Origin: Chionis minor
Lineage: Eukaryota > Chordata > Aves > Charadriiformes > Chionididae
Reading direction: 5' to 3'
NCBI GenBank assembly: GCA_013398295.1
Contig: VZSF01006858.1
Span: 744,819-808,818 of the forward strand
DNA length: 64,000 bases
This document shows, one piece after another, positions 1-12,048 of the stretch. The position numbers and the translations under genes were made by a program. Position 1 is the stretch's first letter; each line of letters begins with the position of its first letter. The notes beneath the pieces are model-generated. The model was given only the letters and a program-made list of their open reading frames with translations. It did no database searches and was not told the DNA's origin.

Positions 1-2448
1 ATAAGAAATTAAAAAATTGAAGGTGACATCTGATGGGCATATTTCAGGAAACAGTATTCAAAGAAGCAAACCCAATAATTAAGACAAAAATTCACATTTC
101 TCTAAATCACTCTGCAACTTCTTCAACAACCCCAGCAGTATTTGAAGCGTATCAGAGATGTAGCTCCTCATAATGTAGCTAGAAAAATAGTAACAGTTCT
201 TAGAGGAGAAGTAAGGGAAGTTATTAAGATGAGCTGGAATGAGAACAACTAGAGAGTAAGAGCAAATAGATTTAGGACCCAAAGTATATAACAAGATAAT
301 ATATCCTAATGCAACAAAGATTTTCATCAGTCTTGGCTGGAAAACTCTAAATTACACATGGCATTGATACATTTTACAAATCACCCCAAATGAGGATTTC
401 TAGAACTTCTCTAAGATGCCATATTGATATAAATACCACAGCAGCATAAAAAAAAAAAAGAGTATTACTGTATTTCTCAGTACAACATGTCCGTAGGCTC
501 TAGTCTTAGTAACATAAGTCAAAATGAAGGGTACTTAGTAGAAGAGAAATGATAAATTTAATATGTGATACCTTCAGATAAGACAAACTTTTTAATAGTA
601 TCATGCAGAATATTACAATGCTGATTTGCATCATCCTAGGTCTTTCTTCAAGGACTAGAAATAGGTATTTTGATGAGAGGACAACATAAACCACACACAC
701 TCTTCCTCTCTCTCTGCTTGGCCAAAAGGATATTAAAAAAAGCTGCAGCCTTTACATATAAGGGAATGAATGATTTTTCTTGATCTCTGAGGAAGGATAA
801 GAATTCCACATTTAGGGAGGCAGGAAAGGAGAAAGAACTCTTAAAACACAGGACTGTAAATACATGGAAGGAGTTACTTAACATAGTGCCTGTAACACCA
901 GGGGTCTGGGCTTGATAAACGAAGGCACCTTTTCAGTCCTAAGTCCCCAATGGCTACAGAATATTCCTTTACATTGTGCAGAAACACGTGAACCTGGGAA
1001 GCTGCTAAGGGACCTGGAGAGGCTTGGTTACAATGTTAGAATTCGTTAATTCAGAATTGGCTTTGAAAACATTTATCACATGATTGTGAAATCTATTACA
1101 TGGATCTTACCTCTACATACAATTACACACTGTACCAGACTGCAAAACTTGTAAAAAGAAAAAAAAATAAATTATGACACTCTCCAACCAAGCAATAAAT
1201 TCATTCCCAAATAAACGGAAGGGACAACAATAAAAAGCCAGTTTTGCATTTATAGCTAATGTCACAGAAGCCCTTTACATCATATATACACACTCAATGT
1301 AAAATGAGAGATCTTGAATCTTATGGCAATTTATCATCTGACTGCTTTGCGTAAAAAAACCTAATTGACTCTCCCCAGCAGCTTGGCCTGGCCAATGGGA
1401 TTGGGCAGAAAAAAAAAGAAAAAAAAAAATCTTTCTGGCACAGTTGTGCGCAGATCCCTGCTGAGCTCGCAATGGAACCACACAGTACAGTATGTTCAGG
1501 TGCCTAGGGTCTCTCACAAAAAAAAAAAAAAGCAGCTAGCTATGAAATCAAATTGAAATAATTTTGCTCTGTCTGAAACTGTCCCAGTGAAATGGATAGC
1601 ATTCTGAGGTGCAATTTTCCATTGCATATGTTTTTCAAAGATAAACATCTGATCAGAACAGTTTGCTGTTAGTATGTGAAAATAAGAACCAGAACTAATA
1701 CAGTAACTGCCAGCAGCTTCCAGATCATTAACTATTGTTTATTTCTCCTCATGTTCAGACATCAGACTGGAGTGATGGAAGATATAGTCATTAATTTGGG
1801 AGTCATTTCAAGATGTTCCCATAAACACTGAATCAGGATACTGGCAAGCTGCCTAAGAAAACTTGCTGCCAAGAATTTATTTTTTCTTTTTTCCTTTTTG
1901 AGTACTGATTTTTATCGTTGGTATTATTTGCTGCTTTCTAGTCCCTGCTATAGACCAACTACAGGTAGATCATCAGACTTTATACAAGAACTGACTTTTT
2001 ATAGTTTGTTCTGCAGCTACAGATTTTTTTTGCCTTTGTTACAACAAACTCTTGTAAAGTGTTGCATCATAAAACATCAATTATTCTGTTCCTGACCTCT
2101 CTCATGGCAGCCAAAGGGGAAAAAAAATTGTTTTTCCTTAAACAGAAGCCTGTTACAGTGACAGGTGAGCTGTCAGAAATAATTAAAGCAATCATCAACA
2201 TTTCACAGAAATTCTCTGTTCTTCTTGACAATCCTGTTTATAAAGTCTATTGCACTTCTTAAAAAAATAATAAAAAAAAAGAAATCAAATCAACTTTATC
2301 GCTGTTGATGGTCTAAGACAACAGTGAAAGCGCTAACCTTTCACTAGAATAGCAATAAGAAACGGCTGTAAACAACATCTTAAGCATGAACTACTAAGAG
2401 GACTGTGAGGAAATTTGATTTGAAAGTTAGGGGCTCCATGTTCTTTCA
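1..2448. other. non-coding AT-rich stretch with A-tracts
   Basis: No gene is supported here. The frames are short and carry no recognisable domain. Homopolymer runs stand out: A12 at 448-459, an A9-G-A11 run at 1409-1429, A14 at 1518-1531, and an A-rich patch near 2262-2281. They could be remnants of retrotransposed tails, but I see no recognisable body upstream of any of them. A short CT run lies near 702-715. Intron or intergenic DNA are equally possible. Confidence 0.75.
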
Positions 2449-2872
2449 TATCATAGAATCATAGAATGGTTAGAGTTGGAAGGGACCGTAAAGATCATCA
2501 AGTTCCAACCCCCCTGCCATGGGCAGGGACACCTCTCACTAGAGCAGGTTGCTCAAAGCCCCATCCAGCCTGGCCTTAAACACTTCCAGGGATGGGGCCT
2601 CCACAACTTCCCTGGGTAACCTGTTCCAGTGCCTCACCACCCTCACAGTAAAGAACTTCTTCCTAATATCTAATCTAAATCTCCCCTCTTCCAATTTAAA
2701 CCCATTACCCCTTGTCCTATCACTAGACTTCCTGACAAAGAGTCCCTCTCCAGCTCTCCTGTAGGCTCCCTTCAGATACTGAAAGGCTGCTATCAGGTCT
2801 CCCCGGAGCCTTCTCTTCTCCAGGCTGAACAGCCCCAGCTCTCTCAGCCTGTCCTCATAGGAGAGGTGCTCC
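2449..2872 (-). mobile_element. CR1 LINE, 5'-truncated 3' fragment
   Basis: On the plus strand this reads as the reverse complement of an avian CR1 end. The doubled 'atcatagaatcatagaatgg' at 2449-2467 is the inverted terminal ATTCTATG-type repeat. It is followed by the 'ttggaagggacc' block, then by sequence that on the minus strand encodes the tail of CR1 ORF2, and it stops near 2872. CR1 is a non-LTR retrotransposon copied by its own endonuclease and reverse transcriptase, and most copies are 5'-truncated like this one. The fragment of about 424 bp has no complete frame and cannot move. The open frame on the opposite strand (2549-2764) is an antisense shadow. It differs from the copy at 51684-52297 in its 3' untranslated block, so the two belong to different CR1 subfamilies. 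I do not assign subfamily names. Confidence 0.95.
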
Positions 2873-4555
2873 TATGCACCTATCAGTTACATATAGGCCA
2901 ACTCTGCTGGACAAGCCCACGGTAAGTGACAGAGCTGTCACTGAACAGGACTAAAATATTTCATATCTCTCTCCTAAGACTCTGAATGCTTGTCAGAACT
3001 CTTAGTTTACATGGTTATTACATAATAGTTGGATGGTGCACGTAAGTATCAGAAAAAACAAGAATTTATTCTGAATCTTACTACGGTTACATGGTTGCCA
3101 CACTTAGTGCATCATGAAGCTATAGCTAGTTGATGCACATGATGGCAGGTTAAACTACACATTAGTAACAGCTTGCAGGCTTTCCCAAAGAACCAAAAAT
3201 TGTACACAGTAATTGAAGTTTACAAGCTTACACAATTTTATGACACCACTGATTATTTCAAATACTGCACATCGCTGCCAAAGACAACATCTTATATGAG
3301 CCCTTTTTGTCTAGTTAGAAGGAAAAAATAAAACACAGGTTTTTTTTCTGGTCAGACCAAAACTCCAGACTTCCCAAAGTCTTTATCTAAGTTTCAGCTA
3401 TTATGGGGGACAGAAAAAGAAGATAACATTCAGGTTTGGGCGGGGGGAGGGAGGGGGGAGGCGAGGGAAATAATTACAAAAATAAGTCCAGATTAAAAAA
3501 TTCTATTGCTAAGTTAAAGGATCTTATAGGACATAAACAGTCTTGAGGAAGTCAAAGGTGATGGCTTTAAATGTCAAACAATTATGGTTTAGAAATAATC
3601 ATAAAACCAATCCTCTCATGTTGTTTTTTTGGTCTGGCCATAACCAAATAAAGTGTGCAACTGTAATACAAGACAGGTCAAGTAAATTGCATTTATAACA
3701 TTGCCATTCATTTTTGATTTCCTCCATAAAACCATAGTTATGTCTTCGCAGTCTATTTCTGGATCTATCAACAAAGAAGAAACTTCTGATAACTTTATTT
3801 TTATTGAAAAAGTATGAACTAGTAAAGAGAGACTCAAATACCTAAAAATGCCCTAGGTTAGGAATGTCCAGTCTTATTAATCCTGCATGCCACATCATAA
3901 ACTCAATAACTTTACATAATACATTCTTCATACCACAAAGAACTCAGTGGATAGGGAGCTCAAGGAGTTATTTGTGGGCCAGAAACGATTCACCCTTATT
4001 TCTTCCATTTCACTGTGGGATGGGAATGAGCTAAATTACAATTAGGCTCAAGGGCCATTTAGATCTATCATCCCAAGCCAGTCAGGATGCACATTTCCCT
4101 CAGGCACCTTGTCCAGGATAACCTGCAGCTCAGCTCACAGGATGATTCTACCCAAGAGCAGCCCCGGAGCTGGGAAGCACCCTTTAGCTGTCCAAGGGTT
4201 CACCTCATCTCAAGAGCTATTCAAAAGGCTACCCAACCGGCACTAGTACCCCTTTCTTCTTCTCTGTTTTCAAAGGAAGTTGCTTTCAGTAACACAAAAG
4301 ACTTTGACGAATGGACTTGATGCTGCGGTTAAATTAAAGGCTGTTTAACAAGAGTAATATAGCTTGGCCACATTAATGGCGTCTCTTGCTTTGGTTCTCC
4401 CACACTTTCCTCTGTCATTTATCCTAAAGGCTGCTCCTTGGGTGAGCTATAAACAAGAATAATTTGCAGCTCCAACAGGAGCTTAGCGTTACATTTAGGA
4501 TCATGGTTTGTTCTGCGAGAGCAGTTCTTGCATGCAAGGCTGACACATGTAGCAA
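2873..4555. other. non-coding stretch with a G-run block
   Basis: No gene or repeat is recognised, apart from a G-rich patch at 3438-3467 that is listed separately. The rest is mixed AT-rich sequence with ordinary stop density in all frames. Confidence 0.7.
3438..3467 (+). other. G-run block, possible G-quadruplex
   Basis: G runs lie at 3438-3440, 3442-3447, 3449-3451, 3453-3458 and 3465-3467. The first four are separated by single bases. This meets the usual four-run G-quadruplex pattern with very short loops, which are associated with stable parallel folds. It stands alone in AT-rich sequence with no promoter or CpG island around it, so a function is not implied. Confidence 0.7.
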
Positions 4556-4627
4556 GCTCCAGTCCAGACTCAGTCTGGGACAGGGTGACTCCAGTCAGGC
4601 TCCAGTCCAGACTCAGTCTGCAGGGTG
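4556..4627. repeat. short tandem duplication, 43-bp period
   Basis: A 22-base unit (gctccagtccagactcag followed by tctg) occurs exactly at 4556-4577 and again at 4599-4620. The similarity continues into 'cagggtg' after each copy, with a 3-base gap. The spacing is 43 bp, so this is a two-copy local duplication. Frames on both strands stay open across it, but they encode nothing recognisable, and a GC-richer duplicated patch raises open-frame length by itself. Confidence 0.85.
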
Positions 4628-6446
4628 CGGAGAGTATGCTGCCCATGAGGGCACTTGCAGAACAGCTACACAACGAACAGAAGTGGAGCAGGAACGCCAG
4701 CACGGTACGAGCAAACTACACGTGTCCATGACCTGAGGAGAAAGGGGATTCAAGCAAAAATTAAGCTAGTGGATTCTGGGAGGATAATGCCTTTTAGTAA
4801 CCCTGGCCTCAAAAAGATTTAAGTATCTTGCTATGGATCCAGAGACATTAGTCTCAGGACATTTGCTTAAGCCTTCCTACTGCTGACCCAATAAGGGTGG
4901 CAAGGGCTTGTGGGTATTGAGATACACACATCACATTCTTGCCTGGTATTAGCTACAGAAACTGGTATGACTTAATCACGGCAGGCTAACAGACTACACA
5001 AAACTTTGTTTGCAAACCTCTTCTGACTAATTTACCTACTACACTTCCGGTTTTCTAAGCTGCTAGTCAAGATGATAGGAGCGTGAAAATAAAGCCATCT
5101 TTGTAGAACATCCAGAATTTCAACGATCCTCTTATTTTATTAACACTTGCTAAAGGGAAGCCAGTGTTGTGACTGGTGAAAGCAACGTGAACATTCGATC
5201 TGAAATAAATAAATAATGAAATCCAGATTCCTGGATTGTCATCTTCTGCTTATTCCAAAGAATCTCCTACTCTCCAGCAGACAGTACGCAAGACACATAT
5301 AGCAACAGAAACGCAACAGCTGTAATACCATCGGCCCAGTTCAGCTATCTGATTTTGTCTGAAACACAGAGTGCCTGTAATTGTCAGGAAGACCTTTTAA
5401 AACAATACAAAGTGATTATGATTATGTTGGAATTAGTTATACCAGCAACTGGTTAAAAGTTACTACTAGCATTTTAGCTTTCTTAAGCAACTTTGCTTTC
5501 TTAACTGTATTATCAAGTTCTTCTTAATAATCTTCTATCATAAGGACATATAAACAGATTACACTTCCCAAGGACTTCAAGTCTGCAGCTGTAGAGTATG
5601 AAGACTTTCTGAAGAATAAAAATAATAAGCACAAACTTTCTTTCAATCATTTTTCTTAGATCTATAAGAGATAAATTGTTTAATGAAGTTCACCAAACCA
5701 GGTTCCAGGACAAACTACTGACCTTTGAGGAATGCACTGAAAATTATTTGCCACAGATCTTTATCATCTTTTATTCTTTTTACAAATTTATACAACAACC
5801 TAATTGGTATCAATCTAAAAGTTTGCTGTAGAACTATTACAAAGAAGGGACACATGAAGGCCAAAGTATTTGCTGATAGTGTTAAAAAATAAAGTGTCTT
5901 CAAACCAACAGAATTTACAAGACAACAAAGTGAGATAAAGCTTAACTCTACAGTCATACACCTTTGGTGAACATTGATAATTCCAGCAATTCTTGTAGAA
6001 AAACATTTCAAAGTTACTGGCTTTTAGTTTTAATTTGAAGGTATTTTAGTTTTGTTTTTCATTTGAATTTGAAGTCTGAAACAAAGTTAAGACCTCAAAG
6101 GAGGTCTAAAACAAAGTTATGCATTACACGGACACAACGCTTTACACAGAGTACCATTTTTACTGATTTTGTTTGATTATGATGACAGTGCATTTCAGAG
6201 TTAATTCTGATAGAAAAAAATGATTTTGAGAAAAGAAATTCCTCAGTATTTGTAACAAAAAAATAAGAAAAAAGTATTTTATTGTGCTGCACCTCCTAAT
6301 GAATTGTAAAAATGTGACCAATTGCACAAGACTAAAATGATCATTGAAGAATTTTTCTGTAATAATAAGCCTTAATTGATGTTTAATTAATAAAAGCTTA
6401 ATTATTTTGTATTTACACAGGCACCCATCTTAAGCCTATATATAAA

Positions 6447-6495
6447 TGCACACACACATATATACACACACAGACTATATATTTTATACATACAG
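6447..6495. repeat. degenerate CA/TA microsatellite patch
   Basis: Short alternating CA and TA runs, interrupted several times (cacacacacatatatacacacacag followed by tatata), form a decayed simple-sequence patch. It lies just left of the hairpin at 6511-6537, and alternating pyrimidine-purine DNA of this kind is prone to slippage. Confidence 0.7.
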
Positions 6496-6510
6496 GTAAG
6501 TGTGAGTATT

Positions 6511-6537
6511 GTTTGTGTATAATGCATATACACAAAC
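6511..6537. repeat. perfect 11-bp inverted repeat (hairpin)
   Basis: GTTTGTGTATA at 6511-6521 pairs exactly with TATACACAAAC at 6527-6537 across a 5-base loop (atgca). The arms are rich in CA/TG dinucleotides and adjoin the CA/TA patch, so the structure probably arose from it. No U-run or other terminator or small-RNA signature is visible. Confidence 0.85.
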
Positions 6538-6602
6538 ACAGAGACAGAACTTCAGGATATCATGATCCAGCTTCCATTCTATTACAGGCGTGGCCACATA
6601 GC

Positions 6603-6668
6603 TTTTTTTTATTTTATTCCTCCCCGCCTCTTTTTTTTCCTCCCCCTCTTTTTTTGTTTTTCCTCCCT
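6603..6668 (+). repeat. polypyrimidine tract with imperfect tandem units
   Basis: Almost pure C/T sequence. A unit of the form cctcccc(g)cctct plus a T run occurs at 6619-6638 and again, shortened, at 6639-6655, with a partial third copy up to about 6667. Long homopyrimidine tracts can form triplex (H-DNA) structures. One would also precede a splice acceptor, but no credible exon follows it. Confidence 0.75.
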
Positions 6669-9600
6669 AATCTTCTAGGATTTCCCTTTTGCTAAAGCTA
6701 TACTTTTGCACTTGAGTAAACTTTGAACTTCCACAATCAGATCGGACCTGAATGTTTTAAAATCTTCTTGAGTTTTCTAATTACACACATTTTTTCAAAA
6801 AACTTTCAACTTTGCTTCTCATTCAGGAACTGGAATTTCTTAATTTAAACCCTTCACAGATCATCACTATCCTAATATACCACTAAATCCATTACAGGTC
6901 ATCAGGCCTCAGCACCCGAAATCACTGGATATACCTTCTCCTTTCTGTTCCATGAAAGTCAGAATTTTCCTTCTAACAATAACCAATTCAGCTATACAAC
7001 CCATCTTTTAACACCTTTTTTGCCCAGGACTCTGTCCAGACTAATTTTCTCCATTCAAGGTAAAATTTAAAAGCTAACAAATAATCTGTTCTATTGCAAA
7101 TTGTTCTTGAACTCTTTGTAATTGGAAATCAGGACTAAAATAGGAAAAATAATTCCAAAATGAAGAAAGGCCTTTTTTAAAAGGCTAGACAAAAAAATTT
7201 AAAACCAAACAAACCCCTCTACACATTGTATGAATTGTCCAGTTCTCAGGAGAAAAATATAAGCTACACAGAAAGATGCAACATCTAAAGAGTTCCAAAA
7301 AGTATCTGGAGCACTGCCATTACAATAATCAAAAGCAAAAAATTACTCAAAGTATATTTTATAACAGAGCTAATGGCAAATATAGCCAAAATAAATGAGG
7401 TGTCAACATTGTTTAATCAGAAACACACTGCACAGTACCATGACAGGGTTTTAACATATTTACTAGAGGAAAACTTTTAGGTTAACCTAAAAATCCTTTG
7501 AGGCAGAGTTATCCCCTAAAGGTTTAGCATTACTCTCTTCTCATTCTTACTGTAGTTCTCCATTAGTCTATAGGAGAGTTTCCAAACCACTAAACCCTAA
7601 GGAAAATCTGAGTAGAAAAATAAGAAACCAGGTGGTAATGGAATTCAAGTTATGGAGGCAATGATCATATTAAAGAACTTGGAGGAGCCATTGAACTCCA
7701 ACAATACCAGACGCTGTTTTGAATTTCAGCACTTTTATGTGAAACATCTACCTCTGGTGGCATTGTTCTTCAACATCATGTACTTAGCATTTTATTGTTG
7801 ATTTTGGGTTTCATCCAGAGTTATTTGGTTTAGTGTACAAACTTGAGTTTCTGGACTGTTTTGAGAAATCTTTGGTGGGTGCAGAGAGAATTCAACACAC
7901 TCTTCCCCTTGGGCTCCCATTAAAGCTCAGTCAACTATGATAAAAGATAAGCCTTTCCTCAAAAAGAGTTTGACAATTGTCATTCACACTATCAGTTACA
8001 CTTACATATTTATTTTCCTTTGGAAAGACAATTGTTGTGAACATTCACTGATTATTCAACAAGTAGAAATTAGCGAGAAACTATTTGCAGCACATTTTAC
8101 AATTTTTAAGAAGATTATTTTAACTGCTGCATCTTGACATAGTGGCTGGGAAACTGGGTTATGTACAAATATTTGCCTTCTCTGTGGTGATTTAAGAATG
8201 TTAATAAACATTAATTGTAATTTTGTCAATACTAGAAAGGAAAGAAGATGAATATTTTCAGTGGAAATTTAAAAGGAAGAGACTCTCAGAAGATATGGTC
8301 TAACCATCTTTTCATATCTATTCATAAATTATATTATAGGAAAATATATTTTTCCCAGTCAAGGGAAATACATAACAATAGCAACATGAAAAAATTATGC
8401 AGCTCCATCAGGAATGTCAGCTTATTTCAAAATTATCTATGTATACAAAACGCTTAGAAGGACCTGTCTCCAAGTCAGCTTGCTTCATGGTACTTCAGGT
8501 GAAAAGAGTAACTGTGATTCTATATTTCTTTTTCTTCTTGTAATACACCTTTCTTGACATAGTGACAATGAAAATATGACCTAACTGAAAGCTCCCTGGA
8601 TTCCGCATTCAAGTCCTTGGATCAGGACAGAGAAAAAGCCAGTAACACGTAATTGCATCAAGAGCAGAACTGCTCCATTACTTTTTTTGACTATTTTGAC
8701 TATTTTTGAAAGTACAGAATGGCTTTAGAAGTTCCAAATGTGTGTCCTGCTTTAAATTTAAAAAAAAAAAATCAGTACACGGGTATATTTCAATATGCAT
8801 TGACAAAAATGTAAAATATAAAAATCAATGTTCATTTATTTATGATAGCCTAATCTTGAAGAAATTTTGAAACCAATTCAGTAAAATGAGTTAAGTAATC
8901 CTAAATCACCAACACCAATGCCTATTGTTATGCTTCTAAGAAGCTTTAGAATTTCAAACTTAACTTATGAAAAAGAAACCCAAAACATTCTACACCAGTT
9001 TCACAGTATATGTAAGCCCACAGAGGAGACCAAAGGATTTCCAGAAGAACTGAAGTATGGAACTATATATTTCTATTTTCTTGGTATTCTTGCTAAAGAT
9101 GTCCTATGTTCACTTGTGCTGTTAAATTGTGACACAAAAAATGTGATATCACGCGCTGCCAGGACTTTACAGCACAAAATTCAAATTGAGAACAAAGTAT
9201 TTGTCAAATTGGTTTCACTGGAACCGGTGAAGAGAGGAAGGTCCCACAATTTTTGTGGCTATGTGCATCAAGCCAGGAATCTGGTTTGTGCATTAAACCA
9301 GGAATCACACTAGCAATCAGGTGCAGTATCTGAGTACCATCTGAGGACCAACCACCCTCAGTTTATGTCATGTCACAGTAATGCAAAAAAATTGATTGCT
9401 TTTAGTAACTTTTACTTAAAGCTTTATCTATCAAGCATTTTCAGATTTTGTGAAAACCATCTCTATGGTACCAGCAGACCTTATGACAAGCTTTGTCCCT
9501 TCAAAGTCAATGTGAGAGTCAACAATCCGGTGCTCATATGAAATGTATTTAGATACATTATTTGTGTCCTCATTATGGCATATCACAGTAGTTTAAGCAT

Positions 9601-10770
9601 ATGATCATTACTCTAACTTAGCACCAGTTCTTAGACATTGGTATGACAAAAGCAATTTTGACTAAGATATTGAAATTCAGACAACTCTGAAAGCAGGAAC
9701 AGCGACAATTCCTAGCTCCTGCAGTGACACACAGCACGAGCTGTTACATAAATTTACTAGCAATCTTTACTCTTTTTCAGATCAAAGGAAGTTTTTCCCA
9801 TGATACTGTACCAACTACTATCTCAGTTTGAGACCAAAAAACCCAAATATCTTCTCAGCCAACACAAATAGGAGCTAAACTGGAGAGCTCCAGACCTCAA
9901 AAGAGAAATTGTCACATTTGAACTTTTTATCTGGGGACTACACCAAGATTTCTTCACAGAGGTGAAGGACCCTAATGTATATTCCTAACTGAAGGAGTAC
10001 AATACTTATTTTAAGTTAAAAAGAAGAAATGTGATTCTATCAAAGTCAGACATAGCCAAGGTACTAATACTAGATAGATAAGGGTAACTGCTTACCAGGA
10101 GAAGCATTGTGCCCAGATGCAGAGCTCTGTCTCATGTGGCTGAGATAAAGCTACCTTGGCACTGCTTGAGAAACACTGTGACTCTCTTTGGAAGAAAAGC
10201 TATTATAAATATCAAACACTCCTGGCCACTAGAACTGAACAAAAATCTCTGCTGCTACCTGAAGCAAGGTCAAGACCACTGTGGAAGAGTAAAAGGGAGA
10301 AGTTCCAACTAAGATTGTAACATACAGCTTCCAAAATATCTCACCTGTTACACTGTTTTTTCCGTGTTTGTTTATACTATAATTTAGCAAGGCTAATATA
10401 GTCATAATGATACTTCTAATATTTCCTCCATAGTGAGTAGCAGAACAACTTTATAATTATGGTAGCAACTCAGGTGAGTTCTTGGCTCCTGCTTGAATAA
10501 TGGTAGAGGTTTCCTCTCTATGGTGTTTTGAATCTGGCACATCATTAGAAAACAACATTAATTTCCTTCACAAACTTAGGTTTTGTGTTACTTTGTTATA
10601 AAACTTTTCCTGCCTCAACAGGACCCAATTTTGCTATTCAGATCCATGCTTATCTAAAATATTAAATACTCCTCTAACTGTTTTAAAAACTTAATATCTT
10701 TATATGGCATCTCTGCACTCCATTGCTTCTTCAAAAAGTGAGAAGTAAAATCTTGTTTTCGCAGATCTGT

Positions 10771-12048
10771 TTTTCTCCAGTACTGAGACAGCCAGCATGG
10801 CTTCACCAAGAGCAAGTCCTGCCTAACCAACCAAGTGGCGTTCCATGATGGAGTAACTACATTGGTGGACAAGGGAAGAGCTAAGGACACCATCCATCTG
10901 GACTTCTCTAAAGCCTTGGACGCAGTCTCCCACAACATCCTTCTCTCTAAATTGGAGACATATGGATTTGATGGGTGGACCATTCTATAGATGAGGAATT
11001 GGTTCAATGGTCGCATCCAGCGGGTAGTGGTCAATGGCTCAATGTCCAAGTGGAAATCCGTGATGAGCAGTGTACCTCAAGGGTTTGTGCTGAGACCAGT
11101 ACTGCTCAATATCTTCATGAATGACATGGATAGCGGGATCGAGTGTACCCTGAGCAAGTTTGCAGATGACACCAAGCTGGCTGGTGCAGGTGACACACCT
11201 GAGGGACAGGATACCATTCAGAGGGACCTGGACAAGCTCAAGAAGTGGGCCCATGTGAATCTCATGAGGTTCAACAAGGCCAAGTGCAGGGTCCCGCACC
11301 TGGATCAGGGCAATCCCCAGTATCAACACAGGCTGGGGGGATGAAGGGATTGAGAGAACCTCTGCTGAGAAGGATTTGGGAGTGTTGGTGGATGAGAAAC
11401 TCAACATGAGCTGACAATGTGCACTCACAGCCCAGAAGGCCAACCGTATCCCAGGCTGCATCAAAAGCAGCATGGCCAGCAGGTTGAGGGAGTTGATTCT
11501 GGTCCTCTACTCTGCTCTCATGAGACCCCACCTGGAGTACAGCTCTGGAGCCCTCAGCACAGAAAAGACATGGACCTGTTGGAGTGGGTCTAGTGGAGAG
11601 CCACAAAAATGATCAGAGGGATGGAACACCTCTTGTATGAAGAAAGGTTGAGAGAGCTGGGGCTGTTCAGCCTGGAGAAGAGAAAGCTCAGGGGAGAATC
11701 TTATTGCAGCCTTTCAATGCACAAAGGGGGCCTACAGGAAAGATGGGGACAGACTCTTTATCACAGCCTGTTGCAACAGGACAAGGGGTAATGGTTTTAA
11801 ACTAAAAGAGAGTAGATTTAGACTAGACATAAGGAAGAAATTTTTTACAATGAGGCTGGTGAAACACTGGAACAGGTTGCCCGGAGAGGTGGTAGATGCC
11901 CCATCCCTGGAAACATTCAAGGTCAGGTTGGGCAGGGCTTTGAGCAATCTGATCTAGTTGAAAAATGTCCCTGCTCATTGCAGAGGGATTCGGCTAGATG
12001 ACCTTTGAAGGTCCCTTTTAACCAAAACTATTCTATGGTTCTATTCTC
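10771..12048 (+). mobile_element. CR1 LINE, 5'-truncated, about 1.3 kb
   Basis: This is the longest repeat in the window. It runs from the middle of the CR1 ORF2 reverse transcriptase (10771) to the CR1 3' end, which closes with 'tattctatggttctattctc' before 12048. In order it contains the RT palm including FADD (11159-11170), the thumb and C-terminal segment, a 3' untranslated part ending with 'gatgacctttgaaggtccct', and the terminal octamer-type repeat. It is 5'-truncated, as is usual for CR1. The coding part is broken at several places (see the pseudogene entry), so it is a dead copy. Its higher GC sets it apart from the flanks. No target-site duplication is obvious, which is typical for CR1. 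Confidence 0.96.
10772..11344 (+). pseudogene. CR1 ORF2 reverse transcriptase remnant
   Basis: In the frame of position 10991 the sequence reads as CR1 reverse transcriptase from about 10772: a [15 protein letters not shown] start, then [13 protein letters not shown] (the first palm aspartate block), a TAG stop at 10988-10990, then RNWFNGRIQ, the SSVPQG block and SKFADDTKL with the catalytic aspartate pair at 11165-11170. An extra G in the G run at 11335-11340 shifts the frame and the reading ends at 11344. Downstream, in the shifted frame, a TGA stop lies at 11412-11414, and a further small deletion is apparent near 11540. The enzyme would copy CR1 RNA at the target site by target-primed reverse transcription; this copy cannot. 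The ATG at 10991 is not a real start: it simply follows the internal stop. Confidence 0.93.

Larger units (their letters stand above)
4628..10770. other. long non-coding stretch
   Basis: About 6 kb without a supportable gene. It holds a CA/TA-rich patch near 6447-6495, a hairpin at 6511-6537 and a polypyrimidine tract at 6603-6668, all listed separately. There is an A12 run at 8760-8771. A 131-codon open frame at 8918-9313 has no recognisable domain and no sign of being an exon. Otherwise I see nothing. Confidence 0.7.

Noticed and set aside
2549..2764. 71-codon plus-strand frame
   Set aside because: Antisense of a CR1 end. A closely similar peptide is read antisense from the other CR1 at 11732-11947, which shows its origin.
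8918..9313. 131-codon plus-strand frame as a possible exon
   Set aside because: No recognisable protein, no convincing splice context and ordinary AT-rich composition.
11039..11606. Minus-strand frames over the CR1 at 10771-12048
   Set aside because: Antisense shadows. CR1 runs on the plus strand here and its reverse transcriptase motifs are on that strand.
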